The notes: generated by a model not told the origin, from the letters alone. 64,000 bases of DNA from Streptomyces luomodiensis (GCF_031679605.1 NZ_CP117522.1:124001-188000), one strand, 5' to 3'. Shown: positions 10,635 through 19,830, numbered from the stretch's first letter. Numbers and translations are program-made.

Positions 10635-10660
10635 AGGGCCTGTGTGATGTCGTGATCAGT
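10635..10660. repeat. 26-base direct repeat, copy 2 (IS5-type end)
   Basis: This is an exact second copy of the repeat at 9784-9809 in the same orientation, but no transposase codons accompany it. It forms the breakpoint that truncates the secreted-protein gene on the right, so only the tip of the IS remains. Confidence 0.8.
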
Positions 10661-11113
10661 TGCCGGATTCTTCCCTCTTCGTGGGGTGGAAGCCCGTAGG
10701 ACATGGGTCGTGACGCGCAGACAACTCACCGATGCCGGGTCATACGAGTCAAGGGCCCCTCGGGGGTAGGAGTACGTCCGCGTCGTCTCCTTCTGGTACC
10801 CGGAGGCGGTGAGCGGCCCGTACGCGCCGCTGGTCGATCCATCCCCGAAACGCCAACGGAAGTAGACGCGCCCACTGGCGCCGTCCGACTGCGAGTCGGT
10901 GATCGTCACCTTCGCGTAGCTGGTATCGCCGGATACCCAGTACTCGCCATGTGCCCAGGCCCCCACCACATCGGCCTGGGTGCCCGTCGCGTTCCAGGGG
11001 GTGGCTGCCTGAGCGGTGCCGGCGGAGGCGAGCATCCCTGCCAGAGCCAGCGTCCCACTGGCCGCCACGAGCACCTATCTACGCGAAGTCCTTTGCTGCT
11101 TACCTCGTTTCAC
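10661..11113 (-). pseudogene. Small secreted protein gene with amber stop at codon 13 and lost 3' end
   Basis: A very good ribosome site (GGGAGGAGG, 11127-11119) precedes a GTG at 11113 that opens a signal peptide: basic KRGKQQRTSRR, then a TAG at codon 13 (11077-11075), then LVAASGTLALAGMLASAG and the AQA cleavage site in the same frame. The mature part (YWVSGDTSYAKVTITD, GRVYFRWRFGDGSTSGAYG) resembles small beta-rich secreted proteins of Streptomyces. The stop splits the leader, and the 3' end runs into an IS end. A restart at the GTG after the stop would lack the basic n-region. Confidence 0.55.
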
Positions 11114-11203
11114 ACTGACCTCCTCCCGAATGCTGTAGGCCCACGACCGTCCTGCGGGGCGGTGAGCGGGCGAGGTCACGGCCCGCTCGAGGGCGGACGT
11201 GCT

Positions 11204-12121
11204 CTACTTGCGGCCGACTGTTGCCCATGGGCCGAGAGTGAAGCTGTCACCGTCCCGTCGTACTTCCAGGGCCCCCGCGCCACCGAAATGCGCGGGAACG
11301 AGCAGCTCCCGTTCGTCGACGGCCCGTCCGAGGATCCGACAGCGGCTGGCCGTCGCTTGTTCCGGGGCCAGGCAGGCACTGCTGTTGCAGCCGGGGTGCA
11401 GGATCTGCACCGGGCTGTGAAGCAGGTCCCCGACGAAGACCGCCCGGTCGCTGCCGGACGCCAGGCGCAGCACGGATGAGCCGGGAGTGTGGCCGGGTGC
11501 GGCTTCCAGGGTGAGGTGTTCGTCGATGCGGTGGTGGCCGTCCCACAGCACGGCCTGTCCGGCCTGGTGGATGGGCGCGATGCTGTCTTCGTAGATCAGG
11601 CGGTCGACCTCCTGCACGCCGTTGCCGTACGCGTTGTCCGGACCGTAGTGGAAGTCGTCGGCGGCCGGAATGAGGTAGTGGGCATTGGGGAACGCCGGCA
11701 CCCACTGCCCGTCCGCGTCGACGGTGTTCCATCCGACGTGGTCGACGTGCAGGTGGGTGTTGACGACGACGTCGACGTCCTGGGGCCGGATGCCGGCCCG
11801 CTCCAGCAGGCCGAGGAAATCACTCTGCGCGTTGTGGAAGGGCCCCATGCCCGGCCGCTCACGCCCGTACCCGGCTCCGGTGTCGACCAGGACGGTCCGG
11901 CCGGCACTGCGCAGCACCCAGCTCTGCAGAGCGGACACCACCATGCCGCTGTCCGGCTCCCAGTGGTCCGGTGCCAGCCAGCCCTCGTTGTCCTTCCACA
12001 CATCGGCGGCGACCGCTGGGAGGAAATCGGGAGCCGGCAGGACCGGCTGGTGCCACTCGACGACCCGGATGACCTCGACGTCGCCCAGCACCATGCTCTG
12101 CACATTATCGTTCTCGTTCAT
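11204..12121 (-). CDS. MBL-fold metallo-hydrolase
   Basis: A 305-residue cytoplasmic hydrolase of the metallo-beta-lactamase superfamily. The first metal motif is THLHVDHVGW (HxHxDH), followed by the conserved APGHTPGSSVL, VFVGDLLHSP (bridging Asp) and the final PAHFGG, so a binuclear metal site is expected. The sequence before the motif (WVLRSAGRTVLVDTGAGYG) resembles lactonase-like or alkyl-sulfatase-like members; no substrate can be assigned. ATG 12121 is taken; the GTG one codon upstream is equally possible. It is divergent from an AraC regulator, which probably controls it. Confidence 0.88.
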   Translation of the reverse strand: MNENDNVQSMVLGDVEVIRVVEWHQPVLPAPDFLPAVAADVWKDNEGWLAPDHWEPDSGMVVSALQSWVLRSAGRTVLVDTGAGYGRERPGMGPFHNAQSDFLGLLERAGIRPQDVDVVVNTHLHVDHVGWNTVDADGQWVPAFPNAHYLIPAADDFHYGPDNAYGNGVQEVDRLIYEDSIAPIHQAGQAVLWDGHHRIDEHLTLEAAPGHTPGSSVLRLASGSDRAVFVGDLLHSPVQILHPGCNSSACLAPEQATASRCRILGRAVDERELLVPAHFGGAGALEVRRDGDSFTLGPWATVGRK

Positions 12122-12234
12122 CACGTCATCGACGTTAAGGACGCCCGGACGATCGTCTCAATGCGTCATGGACTCACAAAAATACGTATGCGTCTCACCT
12201 TTCATACGGTGGATACCGTGGAGGGATGGATGTA

Positions 12235-13167
12235 GTGAGCGACGCGATCTCTGCCGTGCACCTCGGGCACCCCTGGTTCCACCGGATGCGGACCAACGGC
12301 ACCTGGTGCGCGCGGCTGGACCCCTACGACGGCGCGGGCTTCTACGTCGTCATCAAGGGCCGCTGCTGGCTTTTGACCGACAACAGCGCCCCCGTGCCTC
12401 TCGGCGTGGGTGACGCGGTACTGCTGCCCCATGGCACAGGCCACGTGATCGCCGATTTCCCGATCGACCCGGCGACCGCGAAGACCAAGGCGGTGCCGTT
12501 CGAGCAATCCCTTGCCCAGCAGACAGAGCCGCCAGCCCAGCACGATCACCACGAGACAGAGACGATCTGCGGCAAGTACTGGCTAGACTGCAGCCGCATG
12601 CACCCGCTCATGGCGGAGCTGCCTGACATCGTCCACCTGCCCAATCGAGTAGGCAGCCACCCCGAACTCCGTGCGGCCATCGATCTGCTCGCCGGTGAGC
12701 TGGATGAAATCCGGTGCGGCTCCTGCGTGGCACTGCCGAGCCTGCTCGACCTCCTCCTCGTCTACATGATCCGCGCCTGGATGACGGAGGCCCCCAACGG
12801 AGTCTGGCCCCGCGTACTTGGCGACCCAGTGACGGCCGCCGCCCTGCGGGCCTTGCACTCCGACCCGGCCGCGCCGTGGAGCACCGACTGTCTGGCGGCC
12901 GATGCGGGCGTCTCCCGCTCCACCCTGGCACGCCGGTTCACCACCCTCGTCGGCCGCCCTCCGATGGCATACCTCACCTGGTGGCGCTTGATCCGTGCCG
13001 CCACCCTGCTCCGGGATACCCAGGACACCCTGGCCGCCATCGCCGACCGAGTCGGCTACCGCAGCCCATACGCCCTCTCACACGCCTTCCAACGGGAGTT
13101 CGGCGTCACACCGGGACGGTATCGAGCACAAGCCACGGCACGATCCGCCGACGTCGGAACAGACTGA
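12235..13167 (+). CDS. AraC-family transcriptional regulator with N-terminal cupin
   Basis: A one-component regulator: an N-terminal cupin-like sensor (about residues 1-150, with RLDPYDGAGFYVVIKGRCW and LGVGDAVLLPHGTGHV) and a C-terminal double HTH (WSTDCLAADAGVSRSTLARR and LAAIADRVGYRSPYALSHAF). GTG 12235 is preferred to the in-frame ATG 12226 because GGAGGG at 12220-12225 abuts the ATG but is 9 bases from the GTG. It is divergent from the MBL hydrolase, the usual arrangement for AraC proteins of this type that activate a neighbouring oxidoreductase or hydrolase gene. The effector is unknown. Confidence 0.88.
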   Translation: MSDAISAVHLGHPWFHRMRTNGTWCARLDPYDGAGFYVVIKGRCWLLTDNSAPVPLGVGDAVLLPHGTGHVIADFPIDPATAKTKAVPFEQSLAQQTEPPAQHDHHETETICGKYWLDCSRMHPLMAELPDIVHLPNRVGSHPELRAAIDLLAGELDEIRCGSCVALPSLLDLLLVYMIRAWMTEAPNGVWPRVLGDPVTAAALRALHSDPAAPWSTDCLAADAGVSRSTLARRFTTLVGRPPMAYLTWWRLIRAATLLRDTQDTLAAIADRVGYRSPYALSHAFQREFGVTPGRYRAQATARSADVGTD

Positions 13168-13364
13168 GCTCTTTCAGCGGGGCCACCGATCCAGTGACGA
13201 GGCCGCTCAACGGCGCGTGCCGCAGCCGCAGCGAACCCGAGGCCGACACTCGGCCGGCGGGACCCGTCCTGTCCGGAATGCTGCTCAAACCCGCCGACAG
13301 GTCCGCACCGCCGAGCACGCTCAAGCATGCGTGCCCAGCCTGCGAGTCTCACTTGCCACGGTGT

Positions 13365-13470
13365 CCGGATCTTGAGCGGCTGGAGGTCCGCCACCGGGCG
13401 CACGCACGCCTCGAGGACCGCATCCGCTGCGGCAAGCGGCACCGTCCCTGCCCACCCACAACCCGAGGAA
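13365..13470 (+). pseudogene. IS1380-type transposase scrap
   Basis: The short stretch DLERLEVRHRAHARLEDRIR followed by CGK matches the conserved LExRHRxxARxEDRIR motif of IS1380-family DDE transposases. Downstream frames carry no further convincing similarity before the amidohydrolase stop. The rest of the 13168-13588 gap holds no gene that I can see. Confidence 0.5.
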
Positions 13471-13588
13471 CCCTGGAGCATCCGACCCGCACGTCGGGCC
13501 CCGGCCATGCCCGCCCGGCCATGAGCAACCGACACCACCGCTTCACCGCGATCCGACCAGCTCAGCCACGCGAAACGACATGGGGAGG

Positions 13589-14614
13589 CTAGAGTCGGAA
13601 CAGCTTCTCGGCGTTCAGGTGCGTCATCTTCTCCTTGTCCTCGTGGCTGACGGGCAGCTCCTCGACGAATGCCCGCGTGCCGTCCAGCGCCAGATACGGG
13701 TAGTCGACGGACCAGATGATGCGGTCGGCGCCCACCACCTTGTGCACGAACTCGAAGTGGGGCAGCCCCCAGATACCGCTGGGGGTGACCCAGACATGAC
13801 TCCGGTAGATCTCGGTGATGGTGTCCGGCAATCCGGTCGTTCTCGGCGGGAGCGCATCGTCGAGGCGCTGCAGGAAGAACGGCACCATCTCTCCCCAGTG
13901 GCCGCTGATGACCTGCAGGTCGGGGTGGCTCTGGAAAGCTCCGGAAAGGATCAGCCGCAGAACGTGTACTCCGGCCTCGTTGTGCCAGCCCCACGCGCCG
14001 AGCGAGAGCCATGAGCTCACAGCCGGGGAGAAGCCGCCGTAGTAGGCGTCCTGCACCTGCGGCAGTGGGTGGTACGGATGCACATAGAGGGGCACCCGCA
14101 GGTCGCTGAGCTTTTGGAGCACGGGTGCGTATCGCGGGTCGTCCAGGAACGTCTCCCCCGGCCGGCCCACGATGAGCACGCCTTTCAGACCCAGTTCGCC
14201 TACCGACCTGTCGAGTTCGGCGACCGCCGCCCGCGGATCCTGCCACGGCAGGACCGCGAACCCGCTCAGCCGGTCCGGGTACGCCTTGATCGCGGCGGCG
14301 AGCCGGTCGTTGGCGGCACGCGTCAGCGACACGGCCTCGTCGGGTGGGGCGAGTTGCGCCGGCGTGGTGAAGGAGACCACTTGCATCTGGATGCCGTGCT
14401 TGTCCATGTTCCTGATCCGGCCCTCGCCGAGGTCCGCGGCCAGCTCGTCGGCCTCCCGCATCGACAAGACCGTCGGGCGCCCGCTACCACGCGGCCAGGG
14501 CGCTTCCGCGTCCTGTTGAGCGCCCATATAAGGCGCTTCCCGCAGCAGGGCGGGTGCGGCGGCCTTCGCCATCTCACGGTCGACCGTGTGTTCTTCGACG
14601 CAGATGATTTTCAT
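13589..14614 (-). CDS. Amidohydrolase family protein (decarboxylase-like, TIM barrel)
   Basis: Amidohydrolase-2 family enzyme of 341 residues, the group of 2-amino-3-carboxymuconate semialdehyde decarboxylase and 2,3-dihydroxybenzoate decarboxylase. Features are the N-terminal ICVEEHTVD (a variant of the metal HxH strand), LYVHPYHPLPQ (metal His), ISGHWGEMVPFFLQRLD and IIWSVDYPYL with the catalytic Asp. The enzyme probably performs a non-oxidative decarboxylation or hydrolysis of an aromatic or ring-cleavage product. It is divergent from a LysR gene, a classic catabolic regulatory pair. The substrate is not determinable. Confidence 0.85.
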   Translation of the reverse strand: MKIICVEEHTVDREMAKAAAPALLREAPYMGAQQDAEAPWPRGSGRPTVLSMREADELAADLGEGRIRNMDKHGIQMQVVSFTTPAQLAPPDEAVSLTRAANDRLAAAIKAYPDRLSGFAVLPWQDPRAAVAELDRSVGELGLKGVLIVGRPGETFLDDPRYAPVLQKLSDLRVPLYVHPYHPLPQVQDAYYGGFSPAVSSWLSLGAWGWHNEAGVHVLRLILSGAFQSHPDLQVISGHWGEMVPFFLQRLDDALPPRTTGLPDTITEIYRSHVWVTPSGIWGLPHFEFVHKVVGADRIIWSVDYPYLALDGTRAFVEELPVSHEDKEKMTHLNAEKLFRL

Positions 14615-14702
14615 GCCTTCATGGTCCGTTCGGCCGAAGCGGTCCGTCCAAGACCTTCAGCGGCACCTGCCATACCCTGAAGGCATCACCACAGGGTAGG
14701 AG

Positions 14703-15641
14703 GTGGGTGCGACGGATCTGGACCTGCGCAAAGTGCGCTACTTCGTCGCTGTGGCCGAGCACCGGTCCTTCGTCCGTGCTGCCGAAGCGCTGCACATCGC
14801 GCAGCCGGTTCTGTCCCGCCAGATTCGTTCGCTGGAGCATGACCTGAAGGCCACCCTGTTCGACCGGGACACCAAGGGAACGCGGCTCACCGCGGCCGGT
14901 GAGGTGTTGCTCGAGGAAGCGCTCAGTCTGCTCGCGGCGGCAGATGCTGCCCGCCGCCGCGTTCGCGATGCGGCCGCGGGCTCGCGCAGATTCACGGTCG
15001 GGTTCACGCCTGGCGTGTCCATCGCCCCCGCTGTCCGGGAATTCGCCGCCCGCCACGCCGACGTCTCGGTGGAGGTGCTCCGCATGGATTTCGTCCACCG
15101 GGCCGACTCCGTGAGGGACGGCCAGGTCGACGTCGGATACCTGCGGCTGCCGGTCCGCACTCACGGCCTGTCGATCGAGCCGTTGTTCAGCGAGCCACGC
15201 GTGGTCGAGTTGCCGACCGGCCATCGGCTCGCGCAGCGAGCCACGGTGCGCATCGCCGAGCTGAGGGCCGAACGCATGCTTCTCGACGACGTGGCCCAAC
15301 CACGCGACGGCTCACCTGCGTCGCCGGAAGAACACACGGAGCGGCCAGTCCTCGCCGCCCGGAGCATCGAGGAGTTGCTCGAGCATGTCGCCGCGGGACG
15401 CGGTGTCGTGGTGGTTCCGCTCTCGACCGCCCTGTACTTCGCTCGCCCCGACATCACCCACGTCGTCATCGAGGACCTGGACCCGTCCCATGTCTGCCTT
15501 GCCTGGAGAAGTTCCCGACGTGACGCGCTCATCAGGGAATACATCGACATCGCCCGGCGGACGGCTTCGGCGCGCCGGCTCGGCGGCAACGGTACGGTGA
15601 GCGACCACAGTTCATTCGACACGATGCACGGCCGCGACTGA
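14703..15641 (+). CDS. LysR-type transcriptional regulator
   Basis: LysR regulator of 312 residues with the N-terminal winged helix (VRYFVAVAEHRSFVRAAEAL, HIAQPVLSRQIRSLEHDL, LFDRDTKGTRLT) and a periplasmic-binding-like effector domain. It starts at GTG 14703, with AGGAGG at 14698-14703 overlapping the codon, so the true start may be slightly downstream. It is separated by 88 bases from the divergent amidohydrolase gene and probably activates it in response to the pathway substrate. Confidence 0.88.
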   Translation: MGATDLDLRKVRYFVAVAEHRSFVRAAEALHIAQPVLSRQIRSLEHDLKATLFDRDTKGTRLTAAGEVLLEEALSLLAAADAARRRVRDAAAGSRRFTVGFTPGVSIAPAVREFAARHADVSVEVLRMDFVHRADSVRDGQVDVGYLRLPVRTHGLSIEPLFSEPRVVELPTGHRLAQRATVRIAELRAERMLLDDVAQPRDGSPASPEEHTERPVLAARSIEELLEHVAAGRGVVVVPLSTALYFARPDITHVVIEDLDPSHVCLAWRSSRRDALIREYIDIARRTASARRLGGNGTVSDHSSFDTMHGRD

Positions 15642-15794
15642 CGCTTCCCCATGACCAGACCAACGAGGAGACAAACCGACAGTCACCTGGCCATAGTTCG
15701 TCGACGACCACCCGCACGCCTACGAGGTGAAGCGGCTCTGCGCGGTCCTGGAGGTGGACCGTTCGAGCTACTCAAGTGGCGCGCCGGTGCTGAG

Positions 15795-17157
15795 CTCGTT
15801 CCTTAACATCGGGCCCGGCCGTGTGGTCACTCTTTGGAGTGATCGCAGGGTATGAGGGCGGCCTTCCTCATGATCCTGAACTCTGCGACGAGGTCTCGGA
15901 GTTCACCAGGAAGGCCGTGAGGATGAGTGTGCTGGCATCGGCCGGCGAGCGGAACGTGCTTGAGGAACTGTCACGCTTTCGGACGGCCTTCTACGGGTGC
16001 TTGTCCGGCGGACGCCGGTCGAGCTGTCCCTGCTCGCCGAACACCAGCGCGGCTACGGCTCGTTGTACGGCGCTCTGAACCATGGTCGGCTCGACACGAA
16101 CACCCTGCGCGACCTGCTGGTTTCCTTGCCGCTTCCGCGGTTCGACGGGCGGATCGTGCTCACGGTGGACGTCTCACCGTGGCTGCGGTCGGACGCCGCC
16201 TGCTCGCCGGAGCGATTGTTCTGCCTGGTCCACGGCCGCAACGGCCGCTCATCGGACCACGTGGTGCCGGGCTGGCCGTACTCATTCGTCGCCGCGCTCA
16301 CCCCGGACCGCACGTCGTGGACCCAGGTCCTGGACGCGGTCCGGCTCGGGCCCACCGACGACGCCGCGGCCGTCACCGCCGACCAGCTGCGGGCCGTGGT
16401 CGAGCGCCTGGTCACGGCCGGTCAGTGGCAGGACGGCGACCGGAAACATCCTGGTTGTGATGGGCCTGGCGAAGCCGGAGACCTGGCCGGAGCCGACAGC
16501 AGTGACCCTCAACAACACACCCCGCTACGGCAAGGCCGAGGCCCGCGCCTGGGACCGGCTCCACCCCCGGCTCACCCACCGCTCGCCCTGGATCGACCTG
16601 GACGGCGAACTCCCCCTGATCGAAGGCACGATGATCCGCCTCAAGGCCGACCACCAGCCCGGCGACCGCGACGCGCCGCCGGTCTGGCCGTGGTCCTCCG
16701 CGACCGGCGCGCCCCCGGACCACCTCGACTTCGTCTGGTCGTGCTACCTGCGCAGATTCAACCTGGAGCACACGTTCCGCCTGTTCAAGCAGTCCCTGGG
16801 CTGGACCCGCCCCCGGCTGCGTGACCCACAGGCAGCAGACCGGTGGACGTGGCTGGTGATCGCCGCGCACACCCAGCTCCGCCTCGCGCCGCCGCTGGCA
16901 GCCGACCGGCGCAAGCCCTGGGAGAAGACCACCCGCACCGGCACCGCGCTCACCCCGACCCGCGTCCGGCGCGGGTTCAGGAACATCCGCCCCCACCTCG
17001 GCAGTCCAGCCCGTGCACCCAAACCCACCCGGCCGGGGCCAGAACGACCACCCGGTTCGAAGAACCGGCGCCCCACCACCCGCTACGACGTGGGCAAGAC
17101 CGTCAAACGCCCCGAGACCCTAGTCGCTCTGCGTAATGGCAGATGTTAAGGAACAAG
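15795..17157 (+). mobile_element. IS701-like insertion sequence with intact ends and 5-bp target duplication
   Basis: The ends are 16-base inverted repeats CTCGTTCCTTAACATC (15795-15810) and GATGTTAAGGAACAAG (17142-17157), matching at 15 of 16 positions. The sequence CTGAG flanks both sides (15790-15794 and 17158-17162); removing the element and one copy restores the IS3 OrfB reading frame (GAEARAARRR). The element is 1363 bp. Its own transposase is broken, so it could move only with help from another copy. Confidence 0.78.
15923..17149 (+). pseudogene. Degenerate DDE transposase of the IS701-like element
   Basis: Three blocks in different frames add up to a Streptomyces DDE transposase: NVLEELSRFRTAFYGCL; TPVELSLLAEHQRGYGSLYG with IVLTVDVSPWLRSDA and GWPYSFVAALTPDRTSW; and AKPETWPEPTAVTLNN with RRFNLEHTFRLFKQSLGW to the stop at 17149. 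Compared with full-length relatives, a piece is missing near 16000 and a longer piece, including the second catalytic Asp region, near 16455. Both losses shift the frame. Confidence 0.75.
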
Positions 17158-17351
17158 CTGAGGCCCGGGCCGCCCGGCGGCGCGAGGACCAGCTCCTGGT
17201 CGAGAAGATCCACGAGGTCCACGGCGAGTCCGGCGGCGCCTAGGGCCTTTCTTGTGGATCATCCATCCGTGACCCGGCTGCACGGGTTTCGCACTGCGCC
17301 GGAGCGAGACCAGCCCACAGGGCGACGCGGGACACCAGGGCAAGGGCGCTG

Positions 17352-17954
17352 TCATCGTCCGCCAGAAGCGGAGGAGTGCCCTCGGATTCCGTCCAGGAGG
17401 TACATGGTGCGGCGGTCGTAGTCGGCCCGGGGAGGCCGCTTGCCGTGCTTGAGGGCGAGGGCGTTGTCGACGACGAGGGCGTGGAGGTCGCCCGCCGTGA
17501 ACTCCGGCCGCAGCGCACCGGAGGCCCGTGCCGCTGCGATGAGCTCTTCGTTGGCCTCGCTTCCGACCCGGCAGATCTCCATGAGCTGCTGCGAGTGCGG
17601 ATATGTCTGCAACAGGACGTCGTTGAAGGCGGGCTGGCGGTACTGGAGGTCGCGGATCGCGGTGAGGTAGTACGCGATCCGCTCGCCGACGTCGTCGATG
17701 GTCCGAGTGTGGTCGATGACGGCGAACAGCTCACTCGCCACAACCTCTTCGATGACGGCTTCGATGAGGCCGATCCGCCCGCCGAACCGGTTGAAGATCG
17801 TGGCCTTACTCACGCCTGCTGCCTTGGCTACCTCCTCCAGCGGCACCGTCAGGCCCTGCCCCTGGAAGGCGCCGATTGCGGCCGAGCGGATCTGTTCGGA
17901 ATTGCGCCGGGCGTCGGCGCGCAGCCGGGCTTCCGAAGGCACCGCACCAGCCAT
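17352..17954 (-). CDS. TetR-family regulator, divergent from the NmrA-like gene
   Basis: TetR repressor of about 200 residues. The HTH region is VPLEEVAKAAGVSKATIFNR and FGGRIGLIEAV; the C-terminal ligand domain is all-helical and of the type with QPAFNDVLLQTYPHSQQ. ATG 17954 is taken; a GTG three codons earlier is also possible. The gene is divergent from an NAD(P)H-binding oxidoreductase and a TGACC/GGTCA dyad lies between them, so local repression of that gene is likely. Confidence 0.85.
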   Translation of the reverse strand: MAGAVPSEARLRADARRNSEQIRSAAIGAFQGQGLTVPLEEVAKAAGVSKATIFNRFGGRIGLIEAVIEEVVASELFAVIDHTRTIDDVGERIAYYLTAIRDLQYRQPAFNDVLLQTYPHSQQLMEICRVGSEANEELIAAARASGALRPEFTAGDLHALVVDNALALKHGKRPPRADYDRRTMYLLDGIRGHSSASGGR

Positions 17955-18039
17955 GGCCCTCACCGTCCCTTCCTGTCGCCCGTCGTCGTAATTTGACTCG
18001 CCGGGTCAGCTTACCTACGGTCGTCGACAGGAGAGAACC

Positions 18040-18054
18040 TGACCCTATTGGTCA
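18040..18054. promoter_or_regulatory. Inverted repeat between the tetR and NmrA-like genes
   Basis: TGACC-CTATT-GGTCA (5+5+5) lies about 60 bases upstream of the oxidoreductase start. A related imperfect repeat, TGACTCGCCGGGTCA, sits some 45 bases further upstream. The two may be the operator pair of the divergent TetR. Coordinates are accurate to about one base. Confidence 0.4.
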
Positions 18055-18112
18055 ACTTATGCTGCCGCCCACCCTGAGACGGACACCGTGGGCGCTCAGG
18101 AAGGTCGAGAAC

Positions 18113-18967
18113 ATGATCGTTGTCACCGGCGCCACTGGTGGACTGGGCGGCGCTACCGTCGACCACCTCCTCAAGCGCATACCCGCCGACCAGATCGGTG
18201 TCAGTGTCCGCGACGCCGCCAAGGCGCAGCACTTCGCCGACCGTGGCGTGCGCGTGCGGCAGGGCTCCTACGAGGACCCGGCCGCGCTGCGTGACTCATT
18301 CGCCGGGGCCGAGCAGGTCCTTCTGGTGTCCGGCAACGACCCGGCCGCCGACATGGTCAGCCTGCACCGCAATGCCATCGAAGCCGCGGCCGCGGCCGGC
18401 GCCCGGCGGGTCCTCTACACGAGCCAGCAGGGCGCCGTCCCTGGCAACCCGTACCCGCCGTCGGACATCCACATCGCCACCGAGGCGATCCTCGGCGACT
18501 GCGGCGCCGCCTGGACCGCACTGCGCAACGGCGCCTACGGCCCGCTCGATCAGGTTCTCGGCCCGTGGCAGCGGACCGGCGTGATCGCCCAACCGGAAGA
18601 CGGCCCCGTCCCGTATACCGACCGTGCCGATATAGCCGAGGCCACTGCGGTCATTCTCGCCGGTGACCGCTCCTTCGACGGCCCCGTCACCCTCACCGCG
18701 CCGACCGCCGTCACCCTCGACGATTTCACCAAGATCGCCTCTGATCTCACCGGTCGCACCATCAAGCGCATCCTCCTGGACGACGAACAGTGGATCGCCG
18801 ACCAGATCACGATCGGTATGCCGGAGCAGATGGCCCGACTCATGCTCACCTGGTATCAGGCAGCCCGCGCGGGCTACTTCGCTGAAGCCGACCCTCTGCT
18901 GGCCGAACTCCTGGGCCGCGAGCCCCGCACCGCCGCTGACCGGCTCGCAGCCCACATCGCCGCCTGA
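18113..18967 (+). CDS. NmrA-like NAD(P)H-binding oxidoreductase
   Basis: Atypical SDR of 284 residues. The Rossmann motif VTGATGGLGG lies right at the N-terminus (start ATG 18113, GGAAGG just upstream), with RRVLYTSQQGAVPGNPYPP in the middle and a C-terminal region DDFTKIASDLTGRTIKRIL as in NAD(P)H:quinone oxidoreductase QorB-like proteins. The catalytic Tyr-Lys pair of classical SDRs is not obvious, typical for this subgroup. It probably reduces a quinone or senses redox state, under control of the divergent TetR gene. Confidence 0.85.
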   Translation: MIVVTGATGGLGGATVDHLLKRIPADQIGVSVRDAAKAQHFADRGVRVRQGSYEDPAALRDSFAGAEQVLLVSGNDPAADMVSLHRNAIEAAAAAGARRVLYTSQQGAVPGNPYPPSDIHIATEAILGDCGAAWTALRNGAYGPLDQVLGPWQRTGVIAQPEDGPVPYTDRADIAEATAVILAGDRSFDGPVTLTAPTAVTLDDFTKIASDLTGRTIKRILLDDEQWIADQITIGMPEQMARLMLTWYQAARAGYFAEADPLLAELLGREPRTAADRLAAHIAA

Positions 18968-19007
18968 AGCTGAGCTTCTGTCCGATCGCCTGATCGTTGA
19001 CCTGGGT

Positions 19008-19830
19008 ATGCCCTTGGCTGACGCCCAGTGGGCGCGGATCGAGCCACTGCTCCCGAGCCGAACCCCAAAGCGTGGCGGCCGGTGGCGAGATCACCGGCAG
19101 ATGATCGACGCCATCGCGTTCAGGTTCCAGACCGGGACGCAATGGGTCCATTTACCGGGCAAGTACGGCAATGGGAAAGGCGTCTACAACCGACTTCGCA
19201 TGTGGGCCATTGACGGCACCTGGCGGCGAGTGTTCACCGCGCTGATGGCGCAGGCCGACGCCGACGACGACCTCGGCTGGGCCGTCTCAGTGGACTTCAC
19301 GATCGTACGCGCCCACCAGCACGCCGCCGGAGCCCGCAAAAGGGGACCCGACTGACGAACCACACGACCACGCCATCGGCCGGTCCCGCGGCGGACTGAC
19401 CACGAACATCCACCTCGCCGCCGACGCCGGCTGCCGCCCTCTGGCGTTTCTTCTCACCGCCGGACAGGCCGGCGACGCACCCGCAATCACCGACGTCATG
19501 GCCCGCCTGCGCGTTCCCCGAAAACGTGGCCGCCCGCGCACCACGCCGGACGTTGTCCTGGCGGACAAGGCGTACTCCTCCCCCGCGATCCGCGAGCACC
19601 TGCCCACGCGCGGCATCCGGGCAGTGATCCCCGCCCCCGCCGACCAGCGCGGACACCGGCAACGTCGGGGCAGACACGGCGGCAGACCACCGGCCTTCGA
19701 CCGCGAGACCTACAAGCAGCGCAACACCGTCGAACGGCGTATCAACCGCCTGAAGCAGTGGCGAGGCATCGCCACCCGCTACGAGAAGACCACCATCTAC
19801 CTGGCTGGTCACCGTTCTCCACCTGCGTAA
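19008..19830 (+). pseudogene. IS5-family (IS427-like) transposase in two frames
   Basis: The first frame from ATG 19008 gives MPLADAQWARIEPLLPSRTP and FRFQTGTQWVHLPGKYGNG, ending at TGA 19353-19355. The second begins in the overlapping CGCAAAAGGGGACCC region and carries GRSRGGLTTNIHLAADAGC, LADKAYSSPAIREHLPTRG and RNTVERRINRLKQWRGIATR. Members of this group often join two frames by a -1 slip, but here the second frame is +1 (or -2), so this is more likely a true frameshift. The C-terminus is also shifted (YLAGHRSPPA). I could not define its terminal repeats. Confidence 0.75.

Larger units (their letters stand above)
15680..17240 (+). pseudogene. IS3-family OrfB fragment, interrupted by another IS
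   Basis: The left part reads FVDDHPHAYEVKRLCAVLEV and DRSSY, the start of an IS3-family OrfB; an in-frame TAG sits just before it. After a 1.36-kb insertion the frame resumes with EARAARRREDQLLVEKIHEV and HGESGGA and is then lost at about 17240. The host IS was therefore hit by a second element and truncated. The stretch 17241-17351 holds no gene that I recognise. Confidence 0.7.

Noticed and set aside
19008..19830. Programmed -1 frameshifting in the IS5-type element
   Set aside because: The second frame is +1 (or -2) relative to the first, so a normal -1 slip would not join them.
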